From Cryomorphaceae bacterium (lineage in GTDB: Bacteria; Bacteroidota; Bacteroidia; Flavobacteriales; Schleiferiaceae), in contig DMQR01000052.1 of NCBI GenBank assembly GCA_003455605.1, forward strand, positions 1 to 7,766: a stretch of DNA of 7,766 bases, written 5' to 3'. Shown piece by piece: positions 1-6,453 of the stretch; within the stretch, counting starts at the first letter, position 1, and every line of letters begins with the position of its first letter. The notes below the pieces were generated by a model. It saw only the letters and a list, made by a program, of their open reading frames with translations. It was not told the origin of the DNA and made no database searches. A program made the position numbers and the translations under genes.

Positions 1-1194
1 ATCCACAACCTCGTCAACCACGTAATCGATGGATCCTACGCCAAATTTGTAAGCACGTAGCTTATCCTCATGTGAGTACCAACGCGCTTCGTTAGCACCA
101 GCTATAATTGGAACAACCTTAGAAACGATGCGGTTATTTTCTATCCCGAAAATAGCTAAATCTGCACTGGCCTCTGTACTGAAATAGGAATAACTATCCG
201 CCCCTCTTGGAGCGTTGACCATGAATTTGGCAGGGCCTTGATTTTGAGAGGAAGTTTCCCAATCCACGATTATTTCATCCAACCACATAGCAGCTGAATT
301 ATTTCCGACTTTATCGTAGGTGATGCGTATCGTTGAACCTTGGTCTGCCGTGAATGTAGCGGTAAGGACCTTCTCTTGGACAAAATTGCTTACGCTGCCG
401 GTTAAAACTGCAGGGAAATTGATATCGGCAGTTTGATTTCCGTATCCTACCCGAAGCCTGGTATTACCAGTATTGGCACGGGCCACAGCTCTAATTTGAA
501 CATTGATGTCCGTGCCGGCAATAGGGCTGTTCTCAGTGTTGCCGGTCCCGGCCGTTCTTTCACGGAAATCATAATCTCGTTGCGTAGTGAAATCGAACAA
601 TTCCCCCATCCATCGACGGCCTGTGCCTACTAAATTATACATCGCTGTATCATATATCCAATAAGCGCGCGCATTCAATAATCGGGCATTAGAATCTGCC
701 GATTCTTGCTCTAAAGGAATGGGCTGGTAAGAGGTGTTGCCTCCGCTCACCAAGAAGTATTTCGCATCGGAATAGCCATTATCCGAATAATTAGAAGTCT
801 CAGTAGAAGGACTGTACGTGATATCGTAGTTCGTCGGAATGTAAAACCAGTAGATGGTGTTTGCCGTAAGGATGGATTCATTCACATCATATGGAATGGA
901 AAAATCACCACCCATAGGCTCGCTAGCGCTATTGATTGGAGAGAGGACGCCATCTAAGCGGCAACGAATCTCCAATGCCTCTGTAGGATTACCGGAGGAT
1001 AGGATGCCTAAGTCTATGACCTCGCTACCCGTTAATTTGTAAAGCCCGCTATGTTGATCTTCTGATCCTTTGGGTGCAGAAATGCGGTGGTTTAGGGTTT
1101 TGAATCGGACATAAGTACCCTCATCAAAGGACATCTGGGCCGATACAAGTACCGGACTTAAGAAAACATATGATAGGAGTATAATTCTCTTCAC
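1..1194 (-). CDS. porU: Type IX secretion sortase PorU, N-terminal part (cut by left edge)
   Basis: Reading the minus strand from a GTG at 1194-1192 gives 398 codons without a stop up to the window edge. The first residues, (M)KRIILLSYVFLSPVLVSAQ, form a signal peptide with likely cleavage before Gln20. Residues 190-198 read GTGRRWMGE, close to the (S)GR-W-[YF]-GE motif I know from the N-terminal region of PorU proteins, and residues 302-312 contain a WLDEI segment like the family's 'WLDYI'. PorU is a cell-surface gingipain-like (peptidase C25) sortase that removes the C-terminal signal of T9SS cargo and links it to the surface. Family members exceed 1000 residues, so the catalytic domain lies beyond the window and its active site cannot be checked. 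The frame stays open upstream of 1194 but has no ATG, and the signal peptide fixes the GTG as start. Divergent porP/sprF-gldJ neighbours support the call. It could instead be a PorU paralogue. Confidence 0.8.
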   Translation of the reverse strand, partial: MKRIILLSYVFLSPVLVSAQMSFDEGTYVRFKTLNHRISAPKGSEDQHSGLYKLTGSEVIDLGILSSGNPTEALEIRCRLDGVLSPINSASEPMGGDFSIPYDVNESILTANTIYWFYIPTNYDITYSPSTETSNYSDNGYSDAKYFLVSGGNTSYQPIPLEQESADSNARLLNARAYWIYDTAMYNLVGTGRRWMGELFDFTTQRDYDFRERTAGTGNTENSPIAGTDINVQIRAVARANTGNTRLRVGYGNQTADINFPAVLTGSVSNFVQEKVLTATFTADQGSTIRITYDKVGNNSAAMWLDEIIVDWETSSQNQGPAKFMVNAPRGADSYSYFSTEASADLAIFGIENNRIVSKVVPIIAGANEARWYSHEDKLRAYKFGVGSIDYVVDEVVD

Positions 1195-1319
1195 TTCTAC
1201 AAATCTACTACGTAATACACAACAATAGCCGGATAAAAAGCGTTTAAACAGGAACGAAAAGCAAGTGCAAATCGTACTTTTTTTGCTTATACTTGTTGCT
1301 TGAAAACATAGGTTTATCA
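1195..1319. promoter_or_regulatory. Divergent control region between porU and porP/sprF-gldJ
   Basis: This 125-bp non-coding stretch must carry the promoters of both divergent T9SS transcripts. It is A/T-rich with short A and T tracts. On the plus strand TATACTTG at 1288-1295 differs at one fixed position from the Bacteroidota -7 consensus TAnnTTTG and lies 24 bp before the porP/sprF ATG, but no clear TTTG -33 box sits about 19 bp upstream of it. No Shine-Dalgarno sequence precedes either start, as is usual in this phylum. No operator palindrome was found. The control role follows from gene orientation; the exact elements are guesses. Confidence 0.5.
1200..1207 (-). promoter_or_regulatory. 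Candidate -7 box for porU (TAGATTTG)
   Basis: The minus strand reads TAGATTTG, a full match to the Bacteroidota -7 consensus TAnnTTTG. Only 5 bp separate it from the porU GTG, so transcription starting the usual few bases downstream would give a leaderless or nearly leaderless mRNA. No properly spaced -33 TTTG is visible, so a chance match is quite possible. Confidence 0.3.
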
Positions 1320-2306
1320 ATGAACGCATTGAAATCGCGCATACTAACAGTGGCTACAGCACTGACAATCAGCACCTTAAGCTCCGCTCAAGATGCACAC
1401 TTCAGTCAATATTATGCCAATCCTATCTACCTAAATCCGGCTTTTGCGGGTTTAGACAGATGTCCGACAGTACACACTAACTACAGAAATCAGTATCCAG
1501 AGCTCGGAGTTTACCAAACCTATTCGGCTTCGTACGATCAGTATGTAGACAAATTAAATGGTGGTATTGCCTTGATGGCTCTACGCGATGATGCAGGTAA
1601 TGGTGCTTTAAATTTGACTGAGGTAAGTGGTATTTACAGTTACCACCTCGAAGTCAACCGTAACTTCACCTTGTTGAGTGGATTCCAAGCTACCTTCCGT
1701 CAGCGTACGTTGGATTGGGGTCAGTTCACTTTCCCAGATATGATTGATCCATTCTACGGTTTCGTATTACCGACGAGTGAAGTTCCTCCTGGCAACAACT
1801 TCAACAACCACTTGGACCTTAGCTTTGGTATGCTAGGTTTTACAGATCGATGGTATATAGGTATTGTGGGGCACCACTTAACGGAACCTAATGAAGCGTT
1901 CCTGAGCCAGAGCCGTTTGCCATTGAAACTTACCGCCCACGCCGGTGCTAATATTCCCTTAGGGCGTAAACGCTTACACAACAGTTTACAGTCTTATCTC
2001 GTGCCTAATATTGTATACCAACAGCAAGGACCGGCATCTCAATTGACTGCTGGTTTGAGTTTTGCTCGTGGTCCAATTGCAGGAGGTTTGGCTCTCCGTC
2101 AAGGAAGCTTTAATCCAGATGCTGTGATTTTCATTTTGGGAATCACTCCCCCTGATCTTCCTTGGACTTTTGGTTACAGCTATGATTACACCATCAGCGA
2201 TTTGACCAATACCTTAGGCGGTGCTCATGAAGTGAGTTTGGGCTATAAATTCCCATGTCTCTCACGCAAGAGTAAACTTAAGCCATTAAAGTGTCCTAAA
2301 TTCTAA
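1320..2306 (+). CDS. Type IX secretion PorP/SprF-family outer-membrane protein
   Basis: The 328-residue protein begins with a signal peptide (residues 1-23, MNALKSRIL... ending LSSA, likely cleaved before Gln24). The mature start QDAHFSQYYANPIYLNPAFAG (24-44) is the hallmark of the PorP/SprF family, beta-barrel outer-membrane proteins that work with the T9SS. The rest alternates amphipathic strands and polar loops, and the end carries the family-like GAHEVSLGYKF segment (301-311) and a short basic CPKF tail. Length is normal for the family. The start is the ATG at 1320; an upstream in-frame TTG at 1293 would put nine residues before the signal peptide and is unlikely. The gene lies 22 bp before gldJ and probably shares its transcript. 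Family members elsewhere often sit beside genes for large adhesins (SprB-SprF) or support surface anchoring, as P. gingivalis PorP does with PorE. Which partner this copy serves is unknown, so no symbol is given. Confidence 0.88.
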   Translation: MNALKSRILTVATALTISTLSSAQDAHFSQYYANPIYLNPAFAGLDRCPTVHTNYRNQYPELGVYQTYSASYDQYVDKLNGGIALMALRDDAGNGALNLTEVSGIYSYHLEVNRNFTLLSGFQATFRQRTLDWGQFTFPDMIDPFYGFVLPTSEVPPGNNFNNHLDLSFGMLGFTDRWYIGIVGHHLTEPNEAFLSQSRLPLKLTAHAGANIPLGRKRLHNSLQSYLVPNIVYQQQGPASQLTAGLSFARGPIAGGLALRQGSFNPDAVIFILGITPPDLPWTFGYSYDYTISDLTNTLGGAHEVSLGYKFPCLSRKSKLKPLKCPKF

Positions 2307-2328
2307 TTAGACGAAACAAATAGATCAC

Positions 2329-3912
2329 ATGAATACCTTCATTAAGTTTTCCATTGTCACTGTAGCTGTAACATTACTTGCTAGCTGCGCCGGCCCCGAA
2401 TCTAATACAACAGGTTGGGCAATAAACAATAAAAAGAACGGTGGTTTCCAAGCTAACTTGGGCTACCAAGGTCAAGAAACTGGTCCAGGACTCGTCTTCA
2501 TAGAAGGCGGAAGCTTTATGATGGGCCAAGTCGAAGAGGACTACATAAAAGATTGGAATAACTCTCCGCGAAGAGTAACCGTTAGCTCATTCTATATGGA
2601 TGAGAACGAGGTGACCAACCTAGATTACCGCGAGTACCTCTATTGGCTCCGTCGCGTATACGATTATGACTACTATCCAGAAATCTATAAGAGTGCGTTG
2701 CCAGATACTTTGGTTTGGAGAGATAAACTAGCGTTCAACGATAATTATGTTGAAAACTACTTGCGTCATCCCGCATATAATTACTATCCGGTGGTGGGTG
2801 TAAGTTGGTTACAAGCACAACGATTTTGTTCTTGGAGAACGGATCGCGTGAATGAATCGATTCTTATCAAAGAGGGTATTTTGAAACAGTCCATTGACCA
2901 AATGGACGCCGATCACTTTAATACAGAGGTCTATCTCTACAAAGAAGGTGAATATGTTGCTCAAAACAACAAAGGCCTAAAAGATTTAAATCCGAATAGT
3001 ATATATGGTAAGGAAGGACGTCCAGCCAGAATTGAGGACGGAATACTCCTTCCGAAGTACCGCCTGCCCACAGAGGCAGAATGGGAATATGCAGCTTATG
3101 CAGACGGTGGACACAGAATTTACAATCGCATAGTTGATAAAAACAAGTATACTTGGAATGGGAATAGCGCACGCAATCCTGATAAACAAGAAAGAGGTGA
3201 CATGGTAGCCAATTTCAAGAGAGGTAGAGGTGATAATATGGGAACATCTGGCTGGCTTAATGATCAAGCAGATATCACCATGCAAGTACGCTTCTACCCT
3301 CCTAACGACTTTGGCTTGTACGACATGGCGGGGAACGTAGCGGAATGGGTTTTGGATGTTTACCGTCCTGTATCTTCCTACGACCTTACAGATTTCAGAG
3401 GATACCGCGGAAATGAATTCAAGCACTTCGACGGCAACTACCAAGACATTGGTTCTTTGGAAGTATTACAAGATCCACAAAAAGAAGTTCGCAATGGTGA
3501 TACTGTAATCGTTCGTCTGCCAGGTCAATTACCTACGCGAAGTGTCACCGTAGATGAAACTGTGAAGCGTCGTAACTACAATAAAAGTGATTACCGCGAT
3601 TACCTAGATGGCGATCACGAGAGCTCTCAAAACTACGAGAACCCAGTTGAGGAAGGTGACGCTCCAATGTACGACTACGGTAACAAGTCATTAATCGGAA
3701 ATACTACACGTGTATACAAAGGTGGTAGCTGGAAAGATCGCGCTTACTGGTTGAGCCCAGGTACCCGTCGTTTCTTGGAAGAAGACCAAAGTACAGACTA
3801 CATTGGTTTCCGTTGTGCAATGGATCGCGTAGGTTTCCAGAATTTGAATGAATCACGCAACAAACGCCCAACTAAAGTGAAGCGTCATAACTTCAAGCGT
3901 TACAAAATGTAA
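2329..3912 (+). CDS. gldJ: Gliding motility / T9SS lipoprotein GldJ
   Basis: The 527-residue protein has a lipoprotein signal with lipobox LASC (lipidated Cys20), followed by SNTTGW...NGGF (25-40), a stretch typical of GldJ. The rest has the formylglycine-generating-enzyme (sulfatase-modifying factor) fold: GLVFIEGGSFMMG (54-66), FYMDENEVTN (88-97), YRLPTEAEWEYAA (244-256), FGLYDMAGNVAEWV (328-341), YKGGSW (463-468) and GFRCAMDR (493-500). The region around 350-455 is an Asp/Tyr/Arg-rich insertion absent from ordinary FGE enzymes. The only cysteines are C20, C167 and C496; none lies in 469-485, where the FGE catalytic pair would fall, so this should be a structural pseudoenzyme. GldJ is needed for T9SS stability and gliding in Flavobacterium johnsoniae. 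A basic tail (about 510-527) closes the protein. The gene follows porP/sprF by 22 bp, ends at an intrinsic terminator and lies opposite porU, which supports GldJ over the related GldK. Confidence 0.92.
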   Translation: MNTFIKFSIVTVAVTLLASCAGPESNTTGWAINNKKNGGFQANLGYQGQETGPGLVFIEGGSFMMGQVEEDYIKDWNNSPRRVTVSSFYMDENEVTNLDYREYLYWLRRVYDYDYYPEIYKSALPDTLVWRDKLAFNDNYVENYLRHPAYNYYPVVGVSWLQAQRFCSWRTDRVNESILIKEGILKQSIDQMDADHFNTEVYLYKEGEYVAQNNKGLKDLNPNSIYGKEGRPARIEDGILLPKYRLPTEAEWEYAAYADGGHRIYNRIVDKNKYTWNGNSARNPDKQERGDMVANFKRGRGDNMGTSGWLNDQADITMQVRFYPPNDFGLYDMAGNVAEWVLDVYRPVSSYDLTDFRGYRGNEFKHFDGNYQDIGSLEVLQDPQKEVRNGDTVIVRLPGQLPTRSVTVDETVKRRNYNKSDYRDYLDGDHESSQNYENPVEEGDAPMYDYGNKSLIGNTTRVYKGGSWKDRAYWLSPGTRRFLEEDQSTDYIGFRCAMDRVGFQNLNESRNKRPTKVKRHNFKRYKM

Positions 3913-3931
3913 ACCGACATTTAACAATATT

Positions 3932-3960
3932 AAACCCTGCCTCTTCGGCGGGGTTTTTTT
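3932..3960 (+). terminator. Intrinsic terminator of the porP/sprF-gldJ transcript
   Basis: AAACCCTGCC (3932-3941) pairs with GGCGGGGTTT (3947-3956) to form a 10-bp stem with one G-U wobble around the loop TCTTC. Seven Ts (3954-3960) follow directly. It starts 20 bp after the gldJ stop and separates gldJ from murF. The opposite strand lacks a comparable T tract, so it should work mainly in the plus direction. Confidence 0.9.
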
Positions 3961-3996
3961 ATACCCTAACTTTCCCTTATCTAATTCATTGCGATC

Positions 3997-5271
3997 ATGA
4001 CTCCATTCGAGGCCTTCCTTCAATGCAAAGCTGTATCCACCGATACGCGAAACATCGTTCCCGGTTCTGTGTTTTTTGCCCTAAAAGGTATACGCTTCAA
4101 CGGCAATGATTTTGCACTACAATCATTGGCTGAAGGCGCATCTTATGCCGTCGTCGATGAGCCTGTCGGAGAAGATAGTAGACTTTTACAGGTTGAAGAT
4201 GTACTTACAGCTTTACAAGAATGTGCTAAACAATACCGCAGACATCTTGACATCCCCATCATAGGATTGACCGGCAGTAATGGAAAGACCACGAATAAGG
4301 AACTCTTTCACGCGGTACTTTCTACCCAATTCAAAGTGCACGCTACTAAAGGAAACTTCAATAACCATGTCGGCGTGCCACTGACCTTGCTTGGCATTCC
4401 TGAAGGTACCGAGCTGGCCGTGGTAGAAATGGGTGCCAACCATCAAGGAGAAATTGCCCTACTCGCATCCATTTGTGAACCAGATTTGGGCTACATCACA
4501 AACTATGGCAAAGCGCATATAGAAGGGTTCGGTGGCATAGAAGGCGTAATTAAAGGCAAAAGCGAACTGTACGACTTTATTCAATCCCATAAAAACGCAT
4601 CCGTATTATTAAATACTGATGATCCAATCCAAATTAAGAAGAGTCAAGGATGCCCTACAATCACCTTTGGTCAACACAGCGGGCAGTACCAATGGCTATC
4701 AAAATCTGAAGGAGAGTTTGCCGGCCTGTGTTTCGAGCATGAGAATCGCGTACATCAGATCAAGAGTCAACTCAGCGGATCTTTTAATGAAACGAATATT
4801 GCTGCAGCAGTTGCACTCGGCTTGTACTTCGGTATTTCCGCTACAAACATCGTGGAAGCTATCAACTCCTATGTGCCGTCAATGAATAGAGTCGAATGGC
4901 GCCAAACCGCGCATAATAAAGTATTATTAGACGCCTACAATGCCAATCCTACTAGCATGTCCTTGTCAGTGGAGAGCTTTGTGAATTGGCATCCAGAAGG
5001 CATTTTGATTCTTGGCGATATGTTTGAACTAGGAGCAGCAGCTGAACAAGAGCACGAGGCAATAGTACAACAGGTTCGTGAATCTAGCATGTTTGACCGA
5101 TGCATCTTCGTCGGAGCTTTTTTCGAACAAACGTCTTGGGAAGGTGCACATTTTAGAACCACAGCAGAATTGGCCTCTTATTGGAATGAAAAAGGCGCCC
5201 CGAAGGACGCCCATATCTTATTAAAAGGATCGCGTGGAATTGCACTTGAGCAACTTCTCCCCTTTCTGTAA
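3997..5271 (+). CDS. murF: UDP-MurNAc-tripeptide--D-Ala-D-Ala ligase MurF
   Basis: MurF is the cytoplasmic ATP-dependent ligase that adds D-Ala-D-Ala to the UDP-MurNAc-tripeptide, finishing the pentapeptide precursor of peptidoglycan. The 424 residues show an N-terminal UDP-substrate domain with STDTRNIVPGSVFFALKG (14-31), the ATP P-loop LTGSNGKTTNKE (91-102), KGNFNNHVGVPLTLL (118-132), EMGANHQGE (144-152), and IKGKSELYDF (185-194), in which Lys188 is the likely carbamoylated lysine of Mur ligases. The C-terminal domain has NRVEWR (297-302), DAYNANPTSM (312-321) and ILGDMFELG (338-346). Length is normal for Bacteroidota. Asn100 replaces the Thr more often seen after GKTT. The gene starts 36 bp after the gldJ terminator, so it needs its own promoter; TAACTTTC at 3967-3974 is a one-mismatch -7 candidate. 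Its stop codon touches that of the convergent dehydrogenase gene, and no plus-strand terminator is visible nearby. Confidence 0.95.
   Translation: MTPFEAFLQCKAVSTDTRNIVPGSVFFALKGIRFNGNDFALQSLAEGASYAVVDEPVGEDSRLLQVEDVLTALQECAKQYRRHLDIPIIGLTGSNGKTTNKELFHAVLSTQFKVHATKGNFNNHVGVPLTLLGIPEGTELAVVEMGANHQGEIALLASICEPDLGYITNYGKAHIEGFGGIEGVIKGKSELYDFIQSHKNASVLLNTDDPIQIKKSQGCPTITFGQHSGQYQWLSKSEGEFAGLCFEHENRVHQIKSQLSGSFNETNIAAAVALGLYFGISATNIVEAINSYVPSMNRVEWRQTAHNKVLLDAYNANPTSMSLSVESFVNWHPEGILILGDMFELGAAAEQEHEAIVQQVRESSMFDRCIFVGAFFEQTSWEGAHFRTTAELASYWNEKGAPKDAHILLKGSRGIALEQLLPFL
5189..5211 (-). terminator. Intrinsic terminator of the acyl-CoA dehydrogenase gene, nested in murF
   Basis: On the minus strand GGCGTCC-TTCG-GGGCGCC folds into a 7-bp stem (one U-G wobble) capped by a cUUCGg tetraloop, an exceptionally stable RNA loop, and is followed at once by TTTTT. 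It begins 61 bp past the dehydrogenase stop, the right place for its terminator, although it lies inside the murF coding sequence at about codons 398-406. On the plus strand the wobble becomes a C-A mismatch and no T tract follows, so murF transcription should not be stopped. Confidence 0.72.
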
Positions 5272-6417
5272 TTAGCTATTTTTTATGAGATCTCGGGAGA
5301 TTACTATCCGCTGAATCTCAGAAGTACCTTCATAGATTTGGGTAATCTTCGCATCACGCATCAAACGCTCTACATGGTATTCCTTTACGAAACCGTAACC
5401 GCCATGAACCTGAACCGCTTCTGTGGTAACCCACATTGCTGCCTCGGATGCTGCAAGTTTGGCCATTGCACTTTCCTTGTCATACGGCAAACCTTGATCT
5501 TTTAACCACGCTGCCTTGTAGACCAATAGTCGTACTTGCTCAATCTTCAATTCCATATCGGCTAACTTAAAGGCAATAGCCTGATGGTCATGGATAGGCT
5601 GTCCGAAGGTGGTACGCTCTTTAGCATAAGCCAACGCCAAATCTAACGCACCCTGTGCAATTCCCAGGGCTTGTGCAGCAATACCAATACGGCCACCACT
5701 CAACGTTTTCATGGCAAATTTAAAACCGAAGCCGTCCTCGCCTATTCTATTTTCTTTTGGCACCTTAACGTCGTTAAATAACAACGTGTGCGTATCTGAA
5801 CCGCGGATACCTAATTTATCTTCTTTCTTTCCAACCACGAAACCGTCCATACCCTTCTCAACGATTAATACATTGATGCCGCGGTGGCCCTTGTCACGAT
5901 CGGTCTGCGCAATTACGAGGGCAACCTCACAGCTGCCGCCGTTTGTAATCCAATTCTTCGTGCCGTTAAGCAAATAGTAGTCGCCTTGGTCAATAGCGGT
6001 GGTTTGCTGAGAAGTGGCGTCAGAACCGGCTTCCGGCTCGCTCAAACAGAACGCACCGATGATTTCGCCTGAAGCTAATCTCGTCAAATATTTCTGCTTT
6101 TGCTCCTCGGTACCAAAGGCCTCTAAACCCCAACATACCAAGCTGTTGTTTACACTCACGACCACAGAAGCCGAAGCATCTACCTTTGACAGCTCTTCCA
6201 TAGCAAGTACATAAGACAAGGTATCCATGCCTGAACCGCCGTAGTCCGGACTTACCATCATGCCCATGAAACCGAGCTCCGCAAGTTGTTTAATTTGTTG
6301 CGCAGGGAATTCCTGCTTTTCGTCTCTTTCTATGACTCCAGGAAGCAATTCCGATTGTGTAAAATCACGCGCCGCATCCCGAATCATCAAATGCTCCTCT
6401 GATAGGGTGAAGTTCAT
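5272..6417 (-). CDS. Acyl-CoA dehydrogenase (short-chain / butyryl-type family)
   Basis: This 381-residue flavoenzyme should oxidise an acyl-CoA to the trans-2-enoyl-CoA, passing electrons from FAD to electron-transfer flavoprotein in the cytoplasm. The N-terminal helical domain (MNFTLSEEHLMIRDAARDF, 1-19) leads to the flavin-contacting AFCLSEPEAGSD (122-133) and NGTKNWITNG (151-160) in the middle beta domain. LGIRGSDTH (202-210) and RTTFGQPIHDHQAIAFKLADM (268-288) follow. QVHGGYGF (336-343) and IYEGTSEIQR (361-370) lie in the C-terminal domain; Glu363 stands where the catalytic base of short- and medium-chain enzymes is found. The length fits exactly. The chain-length or branched-chain preference cannot be read from the sequence, so no symbol is given. 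It is transcribed away from anmK and into the 3' end of murF, with a likely terminator inside murF. Confidence 0.93.
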   Translation of the reverse strand: MNFTLSEEHLMIRDAARDFTQSELLPGVIERDEKQEFPAQQIKQLAELGFMGMMVSPDYGGSGMDTLSYVLAMEELSKVDASASVVVSVNNSLVCWGLEAFGTEEQKQKYLTRLASGEIIGAFCLSEPEAGSDATSQQTTAIDQGDYYLLNGTKNWITNGGSCEVALVIAQTDRDKGHRGINVLIVEKGMDGFVVGKKEDKLGIRGSDTHTLLFNDVKVPKENRIGEDGFGFKFAMKTLSGGRIGIAAQALGIAQGALDLALAYAKERTTFGQPIHDHQAIAFKLADMELKIEQVRLLVYKAAWLKDQGLPYDKESAMAKLAASEAAMWVTTEAVQVHGGYGFVKEYHVERLMRDAKITQIYEGTSEIQRIVISRDLIKNS

Positions 6418-6445
6418 CGATTATTCTGATTAATATTGGGTTACA

Positions 6446-6453
6446 CAAATGTA
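6446..6453 (-). promoter_or_regulatory. Candidate -7 box for the acyl-CoA dehydrogenase gene (TACATTTG)
   Basis: The minus strand reads TACATTTG, a full match to the Bacteroidota -7 consensus TAnnTTTG. It lies 28 bp before the dehydrogenase ATG and overlaps the anmK ATG (6449-6451), so the promoter would extend into anmK. No clear TTTG -33 element is seen at the usual spacing. On the other strand TAATATTG (6431-6438) is a one-mismatch -7 candidate for anmK. Both are weak, but the gap is only 31 bp, so any promoter there must be compact or overlap coding sequence. Confidence 0.35.

Noticed and set aside
433..1042. Plus-strand open frames at 433-633 and 854-1042
   Set aside because: Both lie antisense to the continuous porU frame, are short, and have no recognisable domain or start context.
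1293..1319. Upstream TTG start that would extend the PorP/SprF protein by nine residues
   Set aside because: The extension would sit before a complete signal peptide that begins at the ATG 1320 with the normal Met-x-x-Leu-Lys pattern. It would also overlap the candidate -7 box at 1288-1295.
2918..3444. Minus-strand open frames within gldJ, up to 152 codons (2986-3444)
   Set aside because: They are fully antisense to conserved FGE-fold codons of gldJ, with Cys/Ile/Val-rich sequence typical of shadow frames and no family resemblance.
2329..3912. Reading this gene as gldK or as an active sulfatase-modifying enzyme
   Set aside because: The SNTTGW...NGGF start after the lipobox, the insertion at about 350-455 and linkage to porU fit GldJ, and the catalytic cysteines of active enzymes are missing.
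4213..5214. Several open frames overlapping murF on both strands (4213-4446, 4619-4885, 4935-5162, 5029-5214)
   Set aside because: murF motifs continue through the whole stretch in one frame, and the alternatives show no domain.
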